Assembly: GCA_029339505.1 (NCBI GenBank)
Contig: JAQISU010000036.1
Span: 6,692,501 to 6,756,500, forward strand
Origin: Unio delphinus
Taxonomy: Eukaryota > Mollusca > Bivalvia > Unionida > Unionidae
Direction: 5' to 3'
DNA: 64,000 nucleotides
The position numbers were made by a program, and so were the translations under genes. Within the stretch, counting starts at the first letter, position 1; the number at the start of each line of letters is the position of its first letter. This document shows, in pieces, positions 8,284 to 16,471 of the stretch. A model generated the notes under the pieces. That model had not been told where the DNA came from and did no database searches. It was given only the letters and a program-made list of their open reading frames with translations.

Positions 8284-8778
8284 ATGAACCAAGAATTCAG
8301 ACAACACCCTGTGATCACAAATTATGAAGCATCCAGTGATAGTGTTGTAAGAAACCGCAGACTGAAGAAACCAGTTGGTTCTGTGAATAATCAAGGATAC
8401 TTGATGTTTACTGTTGGCGGGGAGAAGAGATATCTCAATCATCGTTTCGTGTATGAATGTTTCAATGGATTGATCGAGGATGATTTTGTTATTGATCATA
8501 TCGATTCTAATCCGAAAAACAATCCTTTATCAAATCAGCAAGCTATCACACAGAGTGAGAATACCAAACGAGGAAGGACTGGCACTTGTTCAAATAAAGC
8601 GAGACCCGTAAAATCTTTGAATACAATAACTAACGAAGAAAAAATATTTCAATCATTATATGAAGCCGGTAGGCACTTCGATATTTGTAGAGCCTCAGTA
8701 CGATATGTTGCAGAGGGGGTTTATCGATCTGCGTTTTCAAAAAATCGCGGACAGAAAATTAAATTTAGTTATGTCTAA
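8284..8778 (+). CDS. HNH endonuclease with NUMOD-like C-terminus
   Basis: 164 residues with the layout of phage and intron homing-type HNH enzymes: a GYLMFTVGG strand pair, then HRFVYECFNGLI (H53), VIDHIDSNPKNN (D71-H72, N77, N80) and LSNQQAITQSEN, followed by a NUMOD1-like segment around residues 108-150 (VKSLN.....IFQSLYEAGRHF). Such enzymes cut DNA at specific sites. It begins 14 bp after the preceding gene, in the same direction. A full-length copy in element B with the same H, D-H and N residues argues for selection rather than a chance insertion. It may serve element spread, genome processing or exclusion of related elements; the sequence does not say which. Confidence 0.88.
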   Translation: MNQEFRQHPVITNYEASSDSVVRNRRLKKPVGSVNNQGYLMFTVGGEKRYLNHRFVYECFNGLIEDDFVIDHIDSNPKNNPLSNQQAITQSENTKRGRTGTCSNKARPVKSLNTITNEEKIFQSLYEAGRHFDICRASVRYVAEGVYRSAFSKNRGQKIKFSYV

Positions 8779-8822
8779 TGCGTCATATTTTTCATTTAGA
8801 AATATATCATTATTATAGAATA

Positions 8823-9179
8823 ATGAATTCTGAAAACATGAATAGCATTTTATCCGAGATTTCAAAATTGAAAAGTTGGGATATTGAACTATCAGATGGG
8901 TTAAATCCTGATCAAATCATGTCTGATTTTCAGGATATAGAATACGGAGTTAACAACAATAAATATATGCTACCAAAGAAGTATGCGCTCATCAAAAGAA
9001 TTCAGAATTCTATTCGGGACTCTCTCGCATTCTCCAGTGACGTAAGTGTGTTCGCTCCGTTGTATACCATCGTAGAACGAATACGAAAAGAATTGGGGTA
9101 CGAATACGAATTGAAAAAGGAGGTTAATTCTAAAGTTAGAAACCTACGGGCGTTAATTCAAGAAAATGAACAATTTTGA
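8823..9179 (+). CDS. Small helical protein, unknown function
   Basis: 118 residues, rich in charged and helical residues, no cysteines, no signal peptide. A conserved central stretch, LSDGLNPDQIMSDFQDIEY, is nearly identical in element B, whose copy has a stop codon after KRI. A coiled-coil-like C-terminal half (VERIRKELGYEYELKKEV) may support oligomerisation. I do not recognise the family. It closes the early-looking group before a 284-bp gap and the virion gene block. Confidence 0.6.
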   Translation: MNSENMNSILSEISKLKSWDIELSDGLNPDQIMSDFQDIEYGVNNNKYMLPKKYALIKRIQNSIRDSLAFSSDVSVFAPLYTIVERIRKELGYEYELKKEVNSKVRNLRALIQENEQF

Positions 9180-9463
9180 TTGACCAACCATTTATCATTA
9201 TTTGATTGTGACCGTCCCTCATAGAGATTTTAATTTTTTTTTAGCATTTTTTTATTAAAACTTTTGAAATCAGTGAATAAAAAATTGATGGCTGGTTCGG
9301 ATTGATCAATGGAAAAGTGGGGAAAGTGTGATATTATTTATTTTTATAAGGATTTCCACACTTTCGCCATCAATGATAGAGATGTTAAAACACTTCCACA
9401 ATAGTGTTAGGTCGGGATTGAAAAATTGTTTTGCAATTGAAAAATTGTTTCTGATTTCAAATA
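9180..9463. promoter_or_regulatory. Longest internal gap of element A, with nested inverted repeats
   Basis: This 284-bp gap separates the nuclease group from the virion genes. It has an AT-rich left half and a structured part: ATTGATGGC (9284-9292) pairs with GCCATCAAT (9366-9374), and GAAAGTGTG (9322-9330) pairs with CACACTTTC (9357-9365), the two right arms being adjacent. Two TTGAAAAATTGTTT motifs lie just before the next ATG. It could hold the late promoter or a replication signal. The stems are not conserved in element B, where the gap is 174 bp, so only the TTGAAAAATTGTT motif has comparative support. Confidence 0.4.
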
Positions 9464-10504
9464 ATGGTCAATGAAGCATTAACAACCCGATTGGCTCGTG
9501 AACGACTGGATGCAATCAGGAGATTTGTACCAATTCGTGACTCTGTACGGAATAAACTGCAACAACGACAACAAGCGCAGACTGACTTTTCTGTGTCAAG
9601 TGAACAACTGTTTACTCCGATAACAAGTGCGACCAAAGATGTGAAAAAGTTAACTGAAGCAGCGATATACGGAGATATTCCTGAGCGAGAACGAGTAAAG
9701 AAGGCGCCGCTGCTTGATACGCTTGAAAAGATAGCAGCAGAGACCGGACAAACACGCGCAGGGATACAACAGTTATCCAGTGATATAAAAACTCAGCGCG
9801 AGTATGAACAATTAGCTGATATTGATGATTCTGCGCCTGAAACTCAAAGAGTTTCCACACCTGAACCACAACCTGTTGATGTCGTCACCCCAAGAGGTGT
9901 TCCCTTTATAGACAAATTCACCGAAGGAGCTATAACAGAAATCAAAGAATCTCAATTAATAAAACTCGAAGATTATGCAGATTTTGGCATTTTCGCTATC
10001 CAAAAATATTATTCAAGGGAAGAGTTTTTAAAAGACGAGTATAAAAACAGTAGAATTAAACGAGACGACTGGGTAGATTGGTTATATAAAATAAACAAGG
10101 AGATTACTGGTAATTTGAAAAAGGATACAATTGAGTACAGAACTTTTAAAGCAGGAGTTGATAGCTATGGTATACAAAAACAACAAAGTCGAGGCCGACA
10201 AAGGCAATTACTTAATGATAGTGAGGGCGCAACTGGTACAACTGAGGAAACAAGCGGAAAAGGATATTCGATTGGAAATCCAAAGGATGTCTTTGACTCT
10301 ACCACGACATGTCCTGGTAGTGTTATCAATGATATATCACGATTAGAAGTTCTTGTAGGAGGTTTCCGAGCTGGAAATAACTCACCGGAAATAATTAATG
10401 AAGCAGCTGATATCTGTAGACGATTATTTCAGGGTGGTATCATGGATATCAGCACATATCGAGATTTCATTGACGAGTTAGCAAATGGGTATCATAGTGA
10501 CTGA
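9464..10504 (+). CDS. Virion-block protein X (family-conserved, function unknown)
   Basis: 346 residues, first gene of the virion cluster. The N-terminal signature RLARERLDAIRRFVPIRD and the C-terminal signature SRLEVLVGGFRAGNNSPEI are the best conserved parts; the middle is low-complexity, helical and Q/E-rich. The N-terminus and middle are also recognisable in relic element C, so this protein is a stable marker of the family. Such proteins sit beside the capsid genes in adintovirus-like genomes and may be internal or scaffold-like virion components; that is inference from position. The upstream motif TTGAAAAATTGTTTCTG directly before the ATG recurs before the next gene. Confidence 0.65.
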   Translation: MVNEALTTRLARERLDAIRRFVPIRDSVRNKLQQRQQAQTDFSVSSEQLFTPITSATKDVKKLTEAAIYGDIPERERVKKAPLLDTLEKIAAETGQTRAGIQQLSSDIKTQREYEQLADIDDSAPETQRVSTPEPQPVDVVTPRGVPFIDKFTEGAITEIKESQLIKLEDYADFGIFAIQKYYSREEFLKDEYKNSRIKRDDWVDWLYKINKEITGNLKKDTIEYRTFKAGVDSYGIQKQQSRGRQRQLLNDSEGATGTTEETSGKGYSIGNPKDVFDSTTTCPGSVINDISRLEVLVGGFRAGNNSPEIINEAADICRRLFQGGIMDISTYRDFIDELANGYHSD

Positions 10505-10544
10505 ATTGAAAAGTCAATTGAAAAATTGTTTCTGATTTCAAATA

Positions 10545-10982
10545 ATGATCATACACTACAATCATGATAAACCAACCCCCGTCTACGTAGTTAATTCACG
10601 GTTTCCGGTTTATAGAGCATACTACGGAGATGGTTTAGGCAATACCATTGCAGGGTTATTTGCGAGAATGGCTCCAAAAGTGATGCCGTTGGCTAAACAA
10701 CTAGGAATGAAAGCCATTGATGTTATTCGTGATAAGGGTATTAGTGCTGTTGGAGATTTTGCTGGAAAAGCGTTTTCAACTGCGAAGAATAAAATAACAT
10801 CATTAGTGAGACGAAAAAAGAAACCGGTACCATTGCCATCTACAGCGGAAATGCCTGCAAGTGTTAGTAGAATTATAAATAACGCAGTAGACGAAAAATT
10901 AGCGTCGATGGCTTTAACCCCCGACCAAAGCAATATTGCGAATATGATAGCAGGAAGTGGCTTTAAAAAACTACGACGATGA
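10545..10982 (+). CDS. pX/pVI-like minor virion protein
   Basis: 145 residues. The start is aromatic (RFPVYRAYYGDG), followed by an amphipathic helical region, GNTIAGLFARMAPKVMPLAKQ, then basic VRRKKK and a C-terminal GSGFKKLRR. A glycine-hydrophobic amphipathic segment in a small basic protein beside the hexon gene resembles adenovirus pVI/pX-type cement or membrane-active proteins; similarity is in style and position, not firm sequence homology. It is preceded by the same TTGAAAAATTGTTTCTG motif as the gene before. Element B has an intact copy with a short basic insertion. Confidence 0.6.
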   Translation: MIIHYNHDKPTPVYVVNSRFPVYRAYYGDGLGNTIAGLFARMAPKVMPLAKQLGMKAIDVIRDKGISAVGDFAGKAFSTAKNKITSLVRRKKKPVPLPSTAEMPASVSRIINNAVDEKLASMALTPDQSNIANMIAGSGFKKLRR

Positions 10983-11044
10983 GAATGGAAAAATCGTTTA
11001 CGATTTCACTATTTAGACTCTGATAAATTGATAAATAGAATAAA

Positions 11045-12454
11045 ATGTTCAAACAGTCACCTGATCCAGCGTTTGATATAGATGCCCCAGTTCGCAAGGA
11101 TGATTCTGCACGCTATTATCAATATTACGCCTATCATGCCATAGACTCAAATAGTCGAGCAAGAATTGAACTTCAAGTCCATGATACCAGTAAATACTTT
11201 TTGCCCTGTGAAGCGTTTATTGAAGTAGAAGGAGAACTTGTAACAGCTGATGATACGCCTGCTGTACCAGCACCGTATCCAGATGGTACTCAAGTCGGTT
11301 TTGTCAATAATGGTATTATGGCGTTATTTGAGAGTGCTAGATATCTCATTGATGGAAAAGAAATTGAGTCCATAGATCGCGATGTTGATGTGGCTACAAC
11401 AATAATCGGGTTAGCGAGATATTCTGATGATTATACAAGATCAGCAGGACCCTCTATGATGTTTGCAAAAGATGGTAAGAATACCGCTGGAGGAAATCCA
11501 TTTGTTGTAAGACGACCAAAAAAACGTGATAATAGTGATGCTGATGTCGAGAATATGATTATAAACAACGACGTTAATTTCAATCTAGGAGCCGCAACAC
11601 GTATTTCAATGTTGCAAGGAGCGCGTAAATCATTTTCATGCGCGATTCCACTGCATCACATATTTGGATTCTGTAGAAACGTCAGAAAAGTTATCTACGG
11701 GGCGAAGCATACAGTATCGCTTGTACGAAAGAGTGATGATAATGACGCAATCTGGAGGATTCCAGCAGATGCTGCAAATCCCAATGCTGATGCCGGAAAA
11801 GTCAATTTAACAAAAATATCATTGTGGATGCCAGTGTTGACTCCAGCAATCACCGCAGAAGAACGATTACTATCATTTATGGACCAAGGAGGAAAGTCGT
11901 TGTTGAGTTGGCTAACCGTGAGTACAGATGTTAAACAATCAAATATCAACGGGTTATTCACGTGGAATCTAGCATCAAAACAAGGTGTTCCTGCGCCACG
12001 TCATATATTTATTGCGTTACAGGATAACACACGAGTTGGCAATCAACTCTCCAGCCATATGATATTTGATCAGTTAGGTGTGAAAGACGTCTCACTGAGA
12101 ATAAACGGCCAGCAGGAACCATCCGAGGATATACAACTTAATTACACCGAAAATCATATTGCACGAGTTTATCATCGTCTGTTGTCATTTATGGCACGCG
12201 ATCAAAATGTCGATACTGGTTTGCAAATATCACAATATGATTTTAAAAATCTGTATCCGATCTATTACTTCTCACTGGAACATCTCGATTTGATGAGACA
12301 ATCTGTTGTTGATATACACTTTAGAGCTAATGTGACTCGTGGTGCTATTGCTAATTATAGAGCGGTTGCTGTCATTCTCAGTGATAAATCAATGCTACTT
12401 GAAGGTGTTGATGGAAGAATGAGAGTGGTAGATGCACCAGTAGAAAATCTTTGA
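11045..12454 (+). CDS. Major capsid protein (hexon-like, double jelly roll)
   Basis: 469 residues, the usual size for Maverick/adintovirus hexon homologues. Recognisable stretches include ELQVHDTSKYFLPCEAFIEV near the N-terminus, SARYLIDGKEIES, IPLHHIFGFCRNVRKVIYG in the middle, and NLYPIYYFSLEHLDL near the end. Trimers of this fold would build the icosahedral shell. It lies centrally in the virion block, as in relatives. The region between residues 150 and 185 is the most variable part compared with element B and is probably a surface loop. Confidence 0.85.
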   Translation: MFKQSPDPAFDIDAPVRKDDSARYYQYYAYHAIDSNSRARIELQVHDTSKYFLPCEAFIEVEGELVTADDTPAVPAPYPDGTQVGFVNNGIMALFESARYLIDGKEIESIDRDVDVATTIIGLARYSDDYTRSAGPSMMFAKDGKNTAGGNPFVVRRPKKRDNSDADVENMIINNDVNFNLGAATRISMLQGARKSFSCAIPLHHIFGFCRNVRKVIYGAKHTVSLVRKSDDNDAIWRIPADAANPNADAGKVNLTKISLWMPVLTPAITAEERLLSFMDQGGKSLLSWLTVSTDVKQSNINGLFTWNLASKQGVPAPRHIFIALQDNTRVGNQLSSHMIFDQLGVKDVSLRINGQQEPSEDIQLNYTENHIARVYHRLLSFMARDQNVDTGLQISQYDFKNLYPIYYFSLEHLDLMRQSVVDIHFRANVTRGAIANYRAVAVILSDKSMLLEGVDGRMRVVDAPVENL

Positions 12455-12502
12455 TTGATTTTCTCGATTTTTCATTGAATTAGAATCAATCAATTATGTA
12501 TA

Positions 12503-12898
12503 ATGTCATATAGTGTTATTAGTGTTGCGTTAACTACCGGTCAATTAAAAAAATTGCAATCGGAATCAGCTAAAAAATGTGGAACCACAATCACGTTGAA
12601 ACCAAACCAAATGACTGGTGGTGCAAATAAATTATCACTGACAACTCGTCAAATAAAACATTTCAATGATGCACTTGCAGCCAAAAAAGGTGTTCAGATT
12701 ACTCTTTCTGCGGCTGCTATCAAAAATATGATTAAAACAGGCGGTATATTTCCGTTGTTAGCTGCGATTCCAGCATTGATTGCAGCAGCAGCCCCAGCGG
12801 TGGCTAAAGCGGCTGCGTTAGGAGCCGTTGGTACTGCAGCAGGAATGGCACTAAAGAAAGCAACTGGGAAAGGATATAAAAAAAGGGAAAGGGTCTAA
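12503..12898 (+). CDS. Hydrophobic PX-like virion protein (C-terminal repeat out of frame)
   Basis: 131 residues. Two related N-terminal modules (LTTGQLKKLQ....GTTITLKPNQM and LTTRQIKHFN....GVQITLSAAAI) precede a long alanine-rich hydrophobic stretch, FPLLAAIPALIAAAAPAVAK, then a basic GKGYKK. This arrangement is common in Maverick proteins compared with adenovirus pX and thought to be membrane-active. In element B the frame continues through an A-run into GKGLRLPGTPYSWYS; here the A-run near 12878-12884 is one base shorter and the frame ends at once. The repeat DNA is still present downstream. Confidence 0.65.
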   Translation: MSYSVISVALTTGQLKKLQSESAKKCGTTITLKPNQMTGGANKLSLTTRQIKHFNDALAAKKGVQITLSAAAIKNMIKTGGIFPLLAAIPALIAAAAPAVAKAAALGAVGTAAGMALKKATGKGYKKRERV

Positions 12899-13002
12899 GA
12901 CTACCAGGAACCCCGTATTCGTGGTACAGCGGAAAGGGTCTAAGACTACCAGGAACCCCGTATTCGTGGTACAGCGGAAAGGGTCTAAGACTACCAGGAA
13001 CG
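12885..13002 (+). repeat. 45-bp tandem repeat (about 2.6 copies) after the PX-like gene
   Basis: Near-identical copies of a 45-bp unit that in one frame would spell GKGLRLPGTPYSWYS. The unit is a multiple of three. Element B has one full unit and a partial one, joined in frame to its PX-like gene. In this element it lies beyond an early stop. The LPGTP motif also occurs at the start of the PLA2 protein. Confidence 0.9.
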
Positions 13003-13031
13003 ATTTATTAATTGAGGAATCGAAGATTCCT

Positions 13032-13460
13032 ATGTCCAATTTTGATTTAATGGATGCTGCTAAAAAACTAGCGATTAAAAACTTCAGAGGTGTCTTTATG
13101 AAAGATCAATTACCACATCAACCAAACAGCGTTGAAACCGGAATCATTAATTTAGATAACAGCACTGGACCCGGAACTCACTGGGTTGCATACGCTATTG
13201 ATCCACGTGGGATTGTCTATTTTGATTTATATGGATTAGCCCCACCAAAAGAGTTTATGCGGTATATAAAAACCCTTCCAATGAAGACTTGGTATTCTAC
13301 GCTACCAACACAAACGATGATTGACCCACCAATATGCGGCAGCGAAGTATTAAATGTCCTTGACGCTATTTCTAACTCCTTGAGTAACCCAAGCGGAAAA
13401 CCACCACATGTTGTCGTTAATGAATACACTAGTAATCGCTGGAAATCGAAACGATTTTAG
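13032..13460 (+). CDS. Adenovirus-type cysteine protease (maturation protease)
   Basis: 142 residues from the ATG at 13032; the same start is conserved in element B. The catalytic set is in the family order: H50 in GTHWVAY, D65 in IVYFDLYG and C102 in PPICGSEVL. The role in relatives is processing of capsid precursor proteins during maturation. The protein is shorter than adenovirus protease, and the usual CGxxC around the nucleophile is CGSEV here, so the second cysteine is missing in both copies. It lies between the PX-like and fibre-like genes. A longer open frame upstream only reads repeat DNA. Confidence 0.88.
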   Translation: MSNFDLMDAAKKLAIKNFRGVFMKDQLPHQPNSVETGIINLDNSTGPGTHWVAYAIDPRGIVYFDLYGLAPPKEFMRYIKTLPMKTWYSTLPTQTMIDPPICGSEVLNVLDAISNSLSNPSGKPPHVVVNEYTSNRWKSKRF

Positions 13461-13484
13461 AGAGAGAAAGAGTTTTACAATAAC

Positions 13485-14432
13485 ATGATTGATATTTGGG
13501 GGAGATCTTTGAAACCCAAACCCGATGACACTGCACCACCTGATTCTGTCAAGGATGTAAAAAAACTAATCAAAGATGAAATAGCTGAGACGTTGAACTT
13601 AACAAATGTTGATCCTAATGAAATAGTTGTATTTCAAGACAAACAGAGTAAATTGAAATCCAGTGATGTGTCATTGGATGATATTTTAGTTAAACAACGA
13701 AACGCAATCGAGAATACTATCGCGTTATTTTCGGATCAGGGTAAATTGAAAACCAGTAATATTTCTCTGGATGATATTTTGGTTAAACAACAAAACGCAA
13801 TCGAAAATACTATCGCGTTATTTTCCGATCAGGGTAAACTCAAACCGGGTGTACTCGTTTCGACGATTACAGATCGATTAAAAACTCTCAACGATGAGTT
13901 AAACAATTCTGTGTTTGTACTAACAACACTTGAATCTAGAATTGAAGAAAACGGAAAACAGTTTTCAGTTTTTCGTAGAAATATCATTGATAAATTTATT
14001 GGAACCCAGTTGGATAAAATTGAAATAAAACTCCCGGATATTAAAAAATCCATCGATGAGACGAAAAACTTCATCGAAGCCATCAAAGGTGATTTTTCGA
14101 GGATGATAACAATCATTGAAAAAACAAAAATTCCTCATGAGAAAACCAATAACGTAGTATATACAATCCAACACGGATCATTTGCGTGGACACCTACAAA
14201 CAATAAATTAGATATCACTGCAACCGTTAAGGGTATTTATCGATTAACACTAGTAACACCATTAACTCAATTTAATATATCATCGTCGAGTTCATCCGGG
14301 GTTAATAATACGATTTCAACGATCATCGACAAGGATACAACTGAAAAGTTCACTATAACAGCTACTGATAAAAATTTGATTGGGATTCCAGCAACCTGGT
14401 ATGTGGAATTCGTAGCGGATTTAAGTAAATAA
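13485..14432 (+). CDS. Fibre-like coiled-coil protein
   Basis: 315 residues. The N-terminus starts MIDIWGRSLKPKP and is followed by a proline-rich piece and helical, heptad-like segments, including two copies of a block around SLDDILVKQxNAIENTIALF. A longer coiled-coil region (about 120-225) leads to a compact, beta-rich C-terminal domain from about 225 (NNVVYTIQHGSFAWTP ... YVEFVADLSK). Shaft plus C-terminal head is the layout of trimeric attachment fibres, but no homology to adenovirus fibre is evident and the name is from architecture only. The head is more than 90% identical in element B by eye, more conserved than the shaft. Confidence 0.55.
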   Translation: MIDIWGRSLKPKPDDTAPPDSVKDVKKLIKDEIAETLNLTNVDPNEIVVFQDKQSKLKSSDVSLDDILVKQRNAIENTIALFSDQGKLKTSNISLDDILVKQQNAIENTIALFSDQGKLKPGVLVSTITDRLKTLNDELNNSVFVLTTLESRIEENGKQFSVFRRNIIDKFIGTQLDKIEIKLPDIKKSIDETKNFIEAIKGDFSRMITIIEKTKIPHEKTNNVVYTIQHGSFAWTPTNNKLDITATVKGIYRLTLVTPLTQFNISSSSSSGVNNTISTIIDKDTTEKFTITATDKNLIGIPATWYVEFVADLSK

Positions 14433-14479
14433 ATTGAAAGGATTTCACAATTGAAAACGCTAGTGTTTTTAAAATAACA

Positions 14480-15025
14480 ATGATTTCATCAAGTCAATGT
14501 CGCTATGATCAGGTCAGAGAATTTCAGAATAGACTCAAAACCCTCACTGAGGAGTATCAAATAAAAATAAAAAAATACCGACGAAGAATCACCGCAATTG
14601 ATGTTATTATATACTCGGTGTCAAGCGTTCTCACTGGCGCCGGAATAATACTTGCATCGGTTACAATGATTGCCCCGGTCGTAGTTCCAATTTGCATTTC
14701 TGCGGTGGCTACAATCGGGGGTATATCAACCGGGATAGCAAAAAAGATATCATCATTTAGCCAGAGTAAACTGCAGAATTACTTACTTCAATTTCATATT
14801 GCATCAACCGCATATTCGCAGTTATCCCTGATGATATCGTCGTCACTCGATAATACAATTATATCAGATAGTGAATTCTCAGCGATGGTCAGTATTTTTG
14901 ATTCCGCGATATCGAAATTAGAGCGACAACATGAATATAATAACAATGACAACACCGATGGAATCAGAAAACACGAACCCAAAAAACAAAATGATCTCAA
15001 TAATATCAACATTACCAGATTGTGA
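14480..15025 (+). CDS. Two-TM membrane protein
   Basis: 181 residues. An N-terminal helix (YDQVREFQNRLKTLTEEY) and a basic patch (KIKKYRRR) precede two hydrophobic segments, IIYSVSSVLTGAGIILASVT and APVVVPICISAVATIGGIST, that could form a transmembrane hairpin, then a helical C-terminal half. The layout resembles SLATT-type 2TM proteins, without a certain match. The start follows a GAAAACGCTAGTGTTTTTAAAATA motif that is palindromic in element B. Its 3' end lies in a duplicated segment shared with the start of the penton-like gene. Confidence 0.65.
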   Translation: MISSSQCRYDQVREFQNRLKTLTEEYQIKIKKYRRRITAIDVIIYSVSSVLTGAGIILASVTMIAPVVVPICISAVATIGGISTGIAKKISSFSQSKLQNYLLQFHIASTAYSQLSLMISSSLDNTIISDSEFSAMVSIFDSAISKLERQHEYNNNDNTDGIRKHEPKKQNDLNNINITRL

Positions 15026-15190
15026 GTTCTCAGTGATGGTCAGTATTTATGATTCCTCGATACCAAAATTAGAGCGACAACAACAGTATAGCAACGATGA
15101 CAACACCGCAGGAATTACTTCAACGAATTGTGGAGAACACGAACCCAGTACAAACAAGCATGATATCAATAACATCAACGAATCCAGAAT
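14865..15190 (+). repeat. Tandem duplication across the 2TM/penton gene overlap
   Basis: Two diverged copies (about 14865-15015 and 15016-15190) of a segment that in one frame ends the 2TM protein (FSAMVSIFDSAISKLERQ) and in another begins the penton-like protein (MTTPxELLQRIVENTNP). In the first copy only the 2TM frame is used, in the second the penton frame. Element B carries the same duplication (53455-53790), so it predates the split of the two copies. Confidence 0.8.
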
Positions 15191-16461
15191 TCAGTGTGAA
15201 TTTCCCCTCTCCGGTCCCAGTGAAGGAGATAGCGCTAGCAAAACTACGAGTGTATCACAGTTGGCCTAATATCAGATCAAAATCATTTGGTGGTCAACAA
15301 CCGAATAATTCACTGGTGTTTGCAAATAAGAATAAACCCGACGGGACTCCAGACTGGAACGTCGTTTCGATACCAACAGGGTCATACCAAATTGAACAAA
15401 TCAATAATGAATTCGCGCGTAGAATAAAATCGATTACTGGAGTAGAGTCAAAAATCGCTATAACGGTTCATGAACCGACGCTATCATCCGCAATTGAGAT
15501 AAACACAGAAGGATACGTCGTAGATATCTATCAAAGTTCTATTAGAACAGTACTAGGATGGCCTGAAATACCACCAGGGGGGAAAACTGTTGATTTACCA
15601 GAACCACAAAAAACTGATTATATCACCGACAGAATAAAACCTGATAATCCAATAAAGAGTTATAAAGATCACCAATTCACTATGGAGTTTTTTAGTCTCG
15701 AATATCAACTAATTTGGGAGAGAAAACCAGAGAAATATCATTTTGTTAACGAACCTGAAATCGTTAAAAATTTCACAGCAATGAATAATGATTTATCGCT
15801 GTTTTTAATATCTCTTAAATCCGGCTCTCTCACCCGAGATGAATTTATCAGCGTCGTAGAAACATGCAACAAAATCATCAATGACATGGAAACATTTAAC
15901 CTAAAAATTATTCAGGATATATTAGATGACAATAATCCCCTATCGAGAACAAAATTTGCAGAAAAATATAATATACGCAAAGAAGACATTCCAGCATTCA
16001 AACTACCAGGGTATAATATCTTAGAACTACAAAAATCTCTCAGTGACACCATCGATGTTGGTTTTAAAATAATTCATGATGCATGGAAAAAAACAGCATC
16101 AGGGGAAATAAAAATCCTCAAACATAATAATGATCCAGATGGTGGCGGCAGGCATATCGCTCCGTTCAACGTGAATATATCCTCAGTGATTGCGCTCAAT
16201 TTAGTATGCGATGTTATCGAAGGAAGCTATCAAATTAATCTCGAACGATCAAATCAAGCTCAGCAAGGATATATTCTTTATTCGTTTGCACCAACAGCTC
16301 CTCCAGGATTCCTAATTATTGAAAACCCAATTAATCCTGTCTACATGCGATGCCATAATAATTCATTAACCAGAATTAATTTCAAACTCACAGACCAGTC
16401 AAATAATCTGATTGATTTACAAGAAGAGGTGTTAGCGATTAGTTTGTTTGTGAGATCCTAA
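15097..16461 (+). CDS. Minor capsid protein (penton-like, single jelly roll)
   Basis: 454 residues, last gene before the right TIR. The N-terminal domain carries family-typical stretches: ISITSTNPEFSVNF, EIALAKLRVYHSWPNI, WNVVSIPTGSYQIEQINNEF and VLGWPEIPP. The C-terminal part resumes beta-strand-like sequence (HIAPFNVNISSVIALNLVCDV, INPVYMRCHNN). Between roughly residues 190 and 340 is a helical, charged insertion (FLISLKSGSLTRDEF ... LSDTIDVGFKIIHDAW), which I do not expect in a minimal penton jelly roll and which may be a surface domain. It would form capsid vertices. The stop lies 10 bp before the TIR. Confidence 0.8.
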   Translation: MTTPQELLQRIVENTNPVQTSMISITSTNPEFSVNFPSPVPVKEIALAKLRVYHSWPNIRSKSFGGQQPNNSLVFANKNKPDGTPDWNVVSIPTGSYQIEQINNEFARRIKSITGVESKIAITVHEPTLSSAIEINTEGYVVDIYQSSIRTVLGWPEIPPGGKTVDLPEPQKTDYITDRIKPDNPIKSYKDHQFTMEFFSLEYQLIWERKPEKYHFVNEPEIVKNFTAMNNDLSLFLISLKSGSLTRDEFISVVETCNKIINDMETFNLKIIQDILDDNNPLSRTKFAEKYNIRKEDIPAFKLPGYNILELQKSLSDTIDVGFKIIHDAWKKTASGEIKILKHNNDPDGGGRHIAPFNVNISSVIALNLVCDVIEGSYQINLERSNQAQQGYILYSFAPTAPPGFLIIENPINPVYMRCHNNSLTRINFKLTDQSNNLIDLQEEVLAISLFVRS

Positions 16462-16471
16462 AGACTTGATC

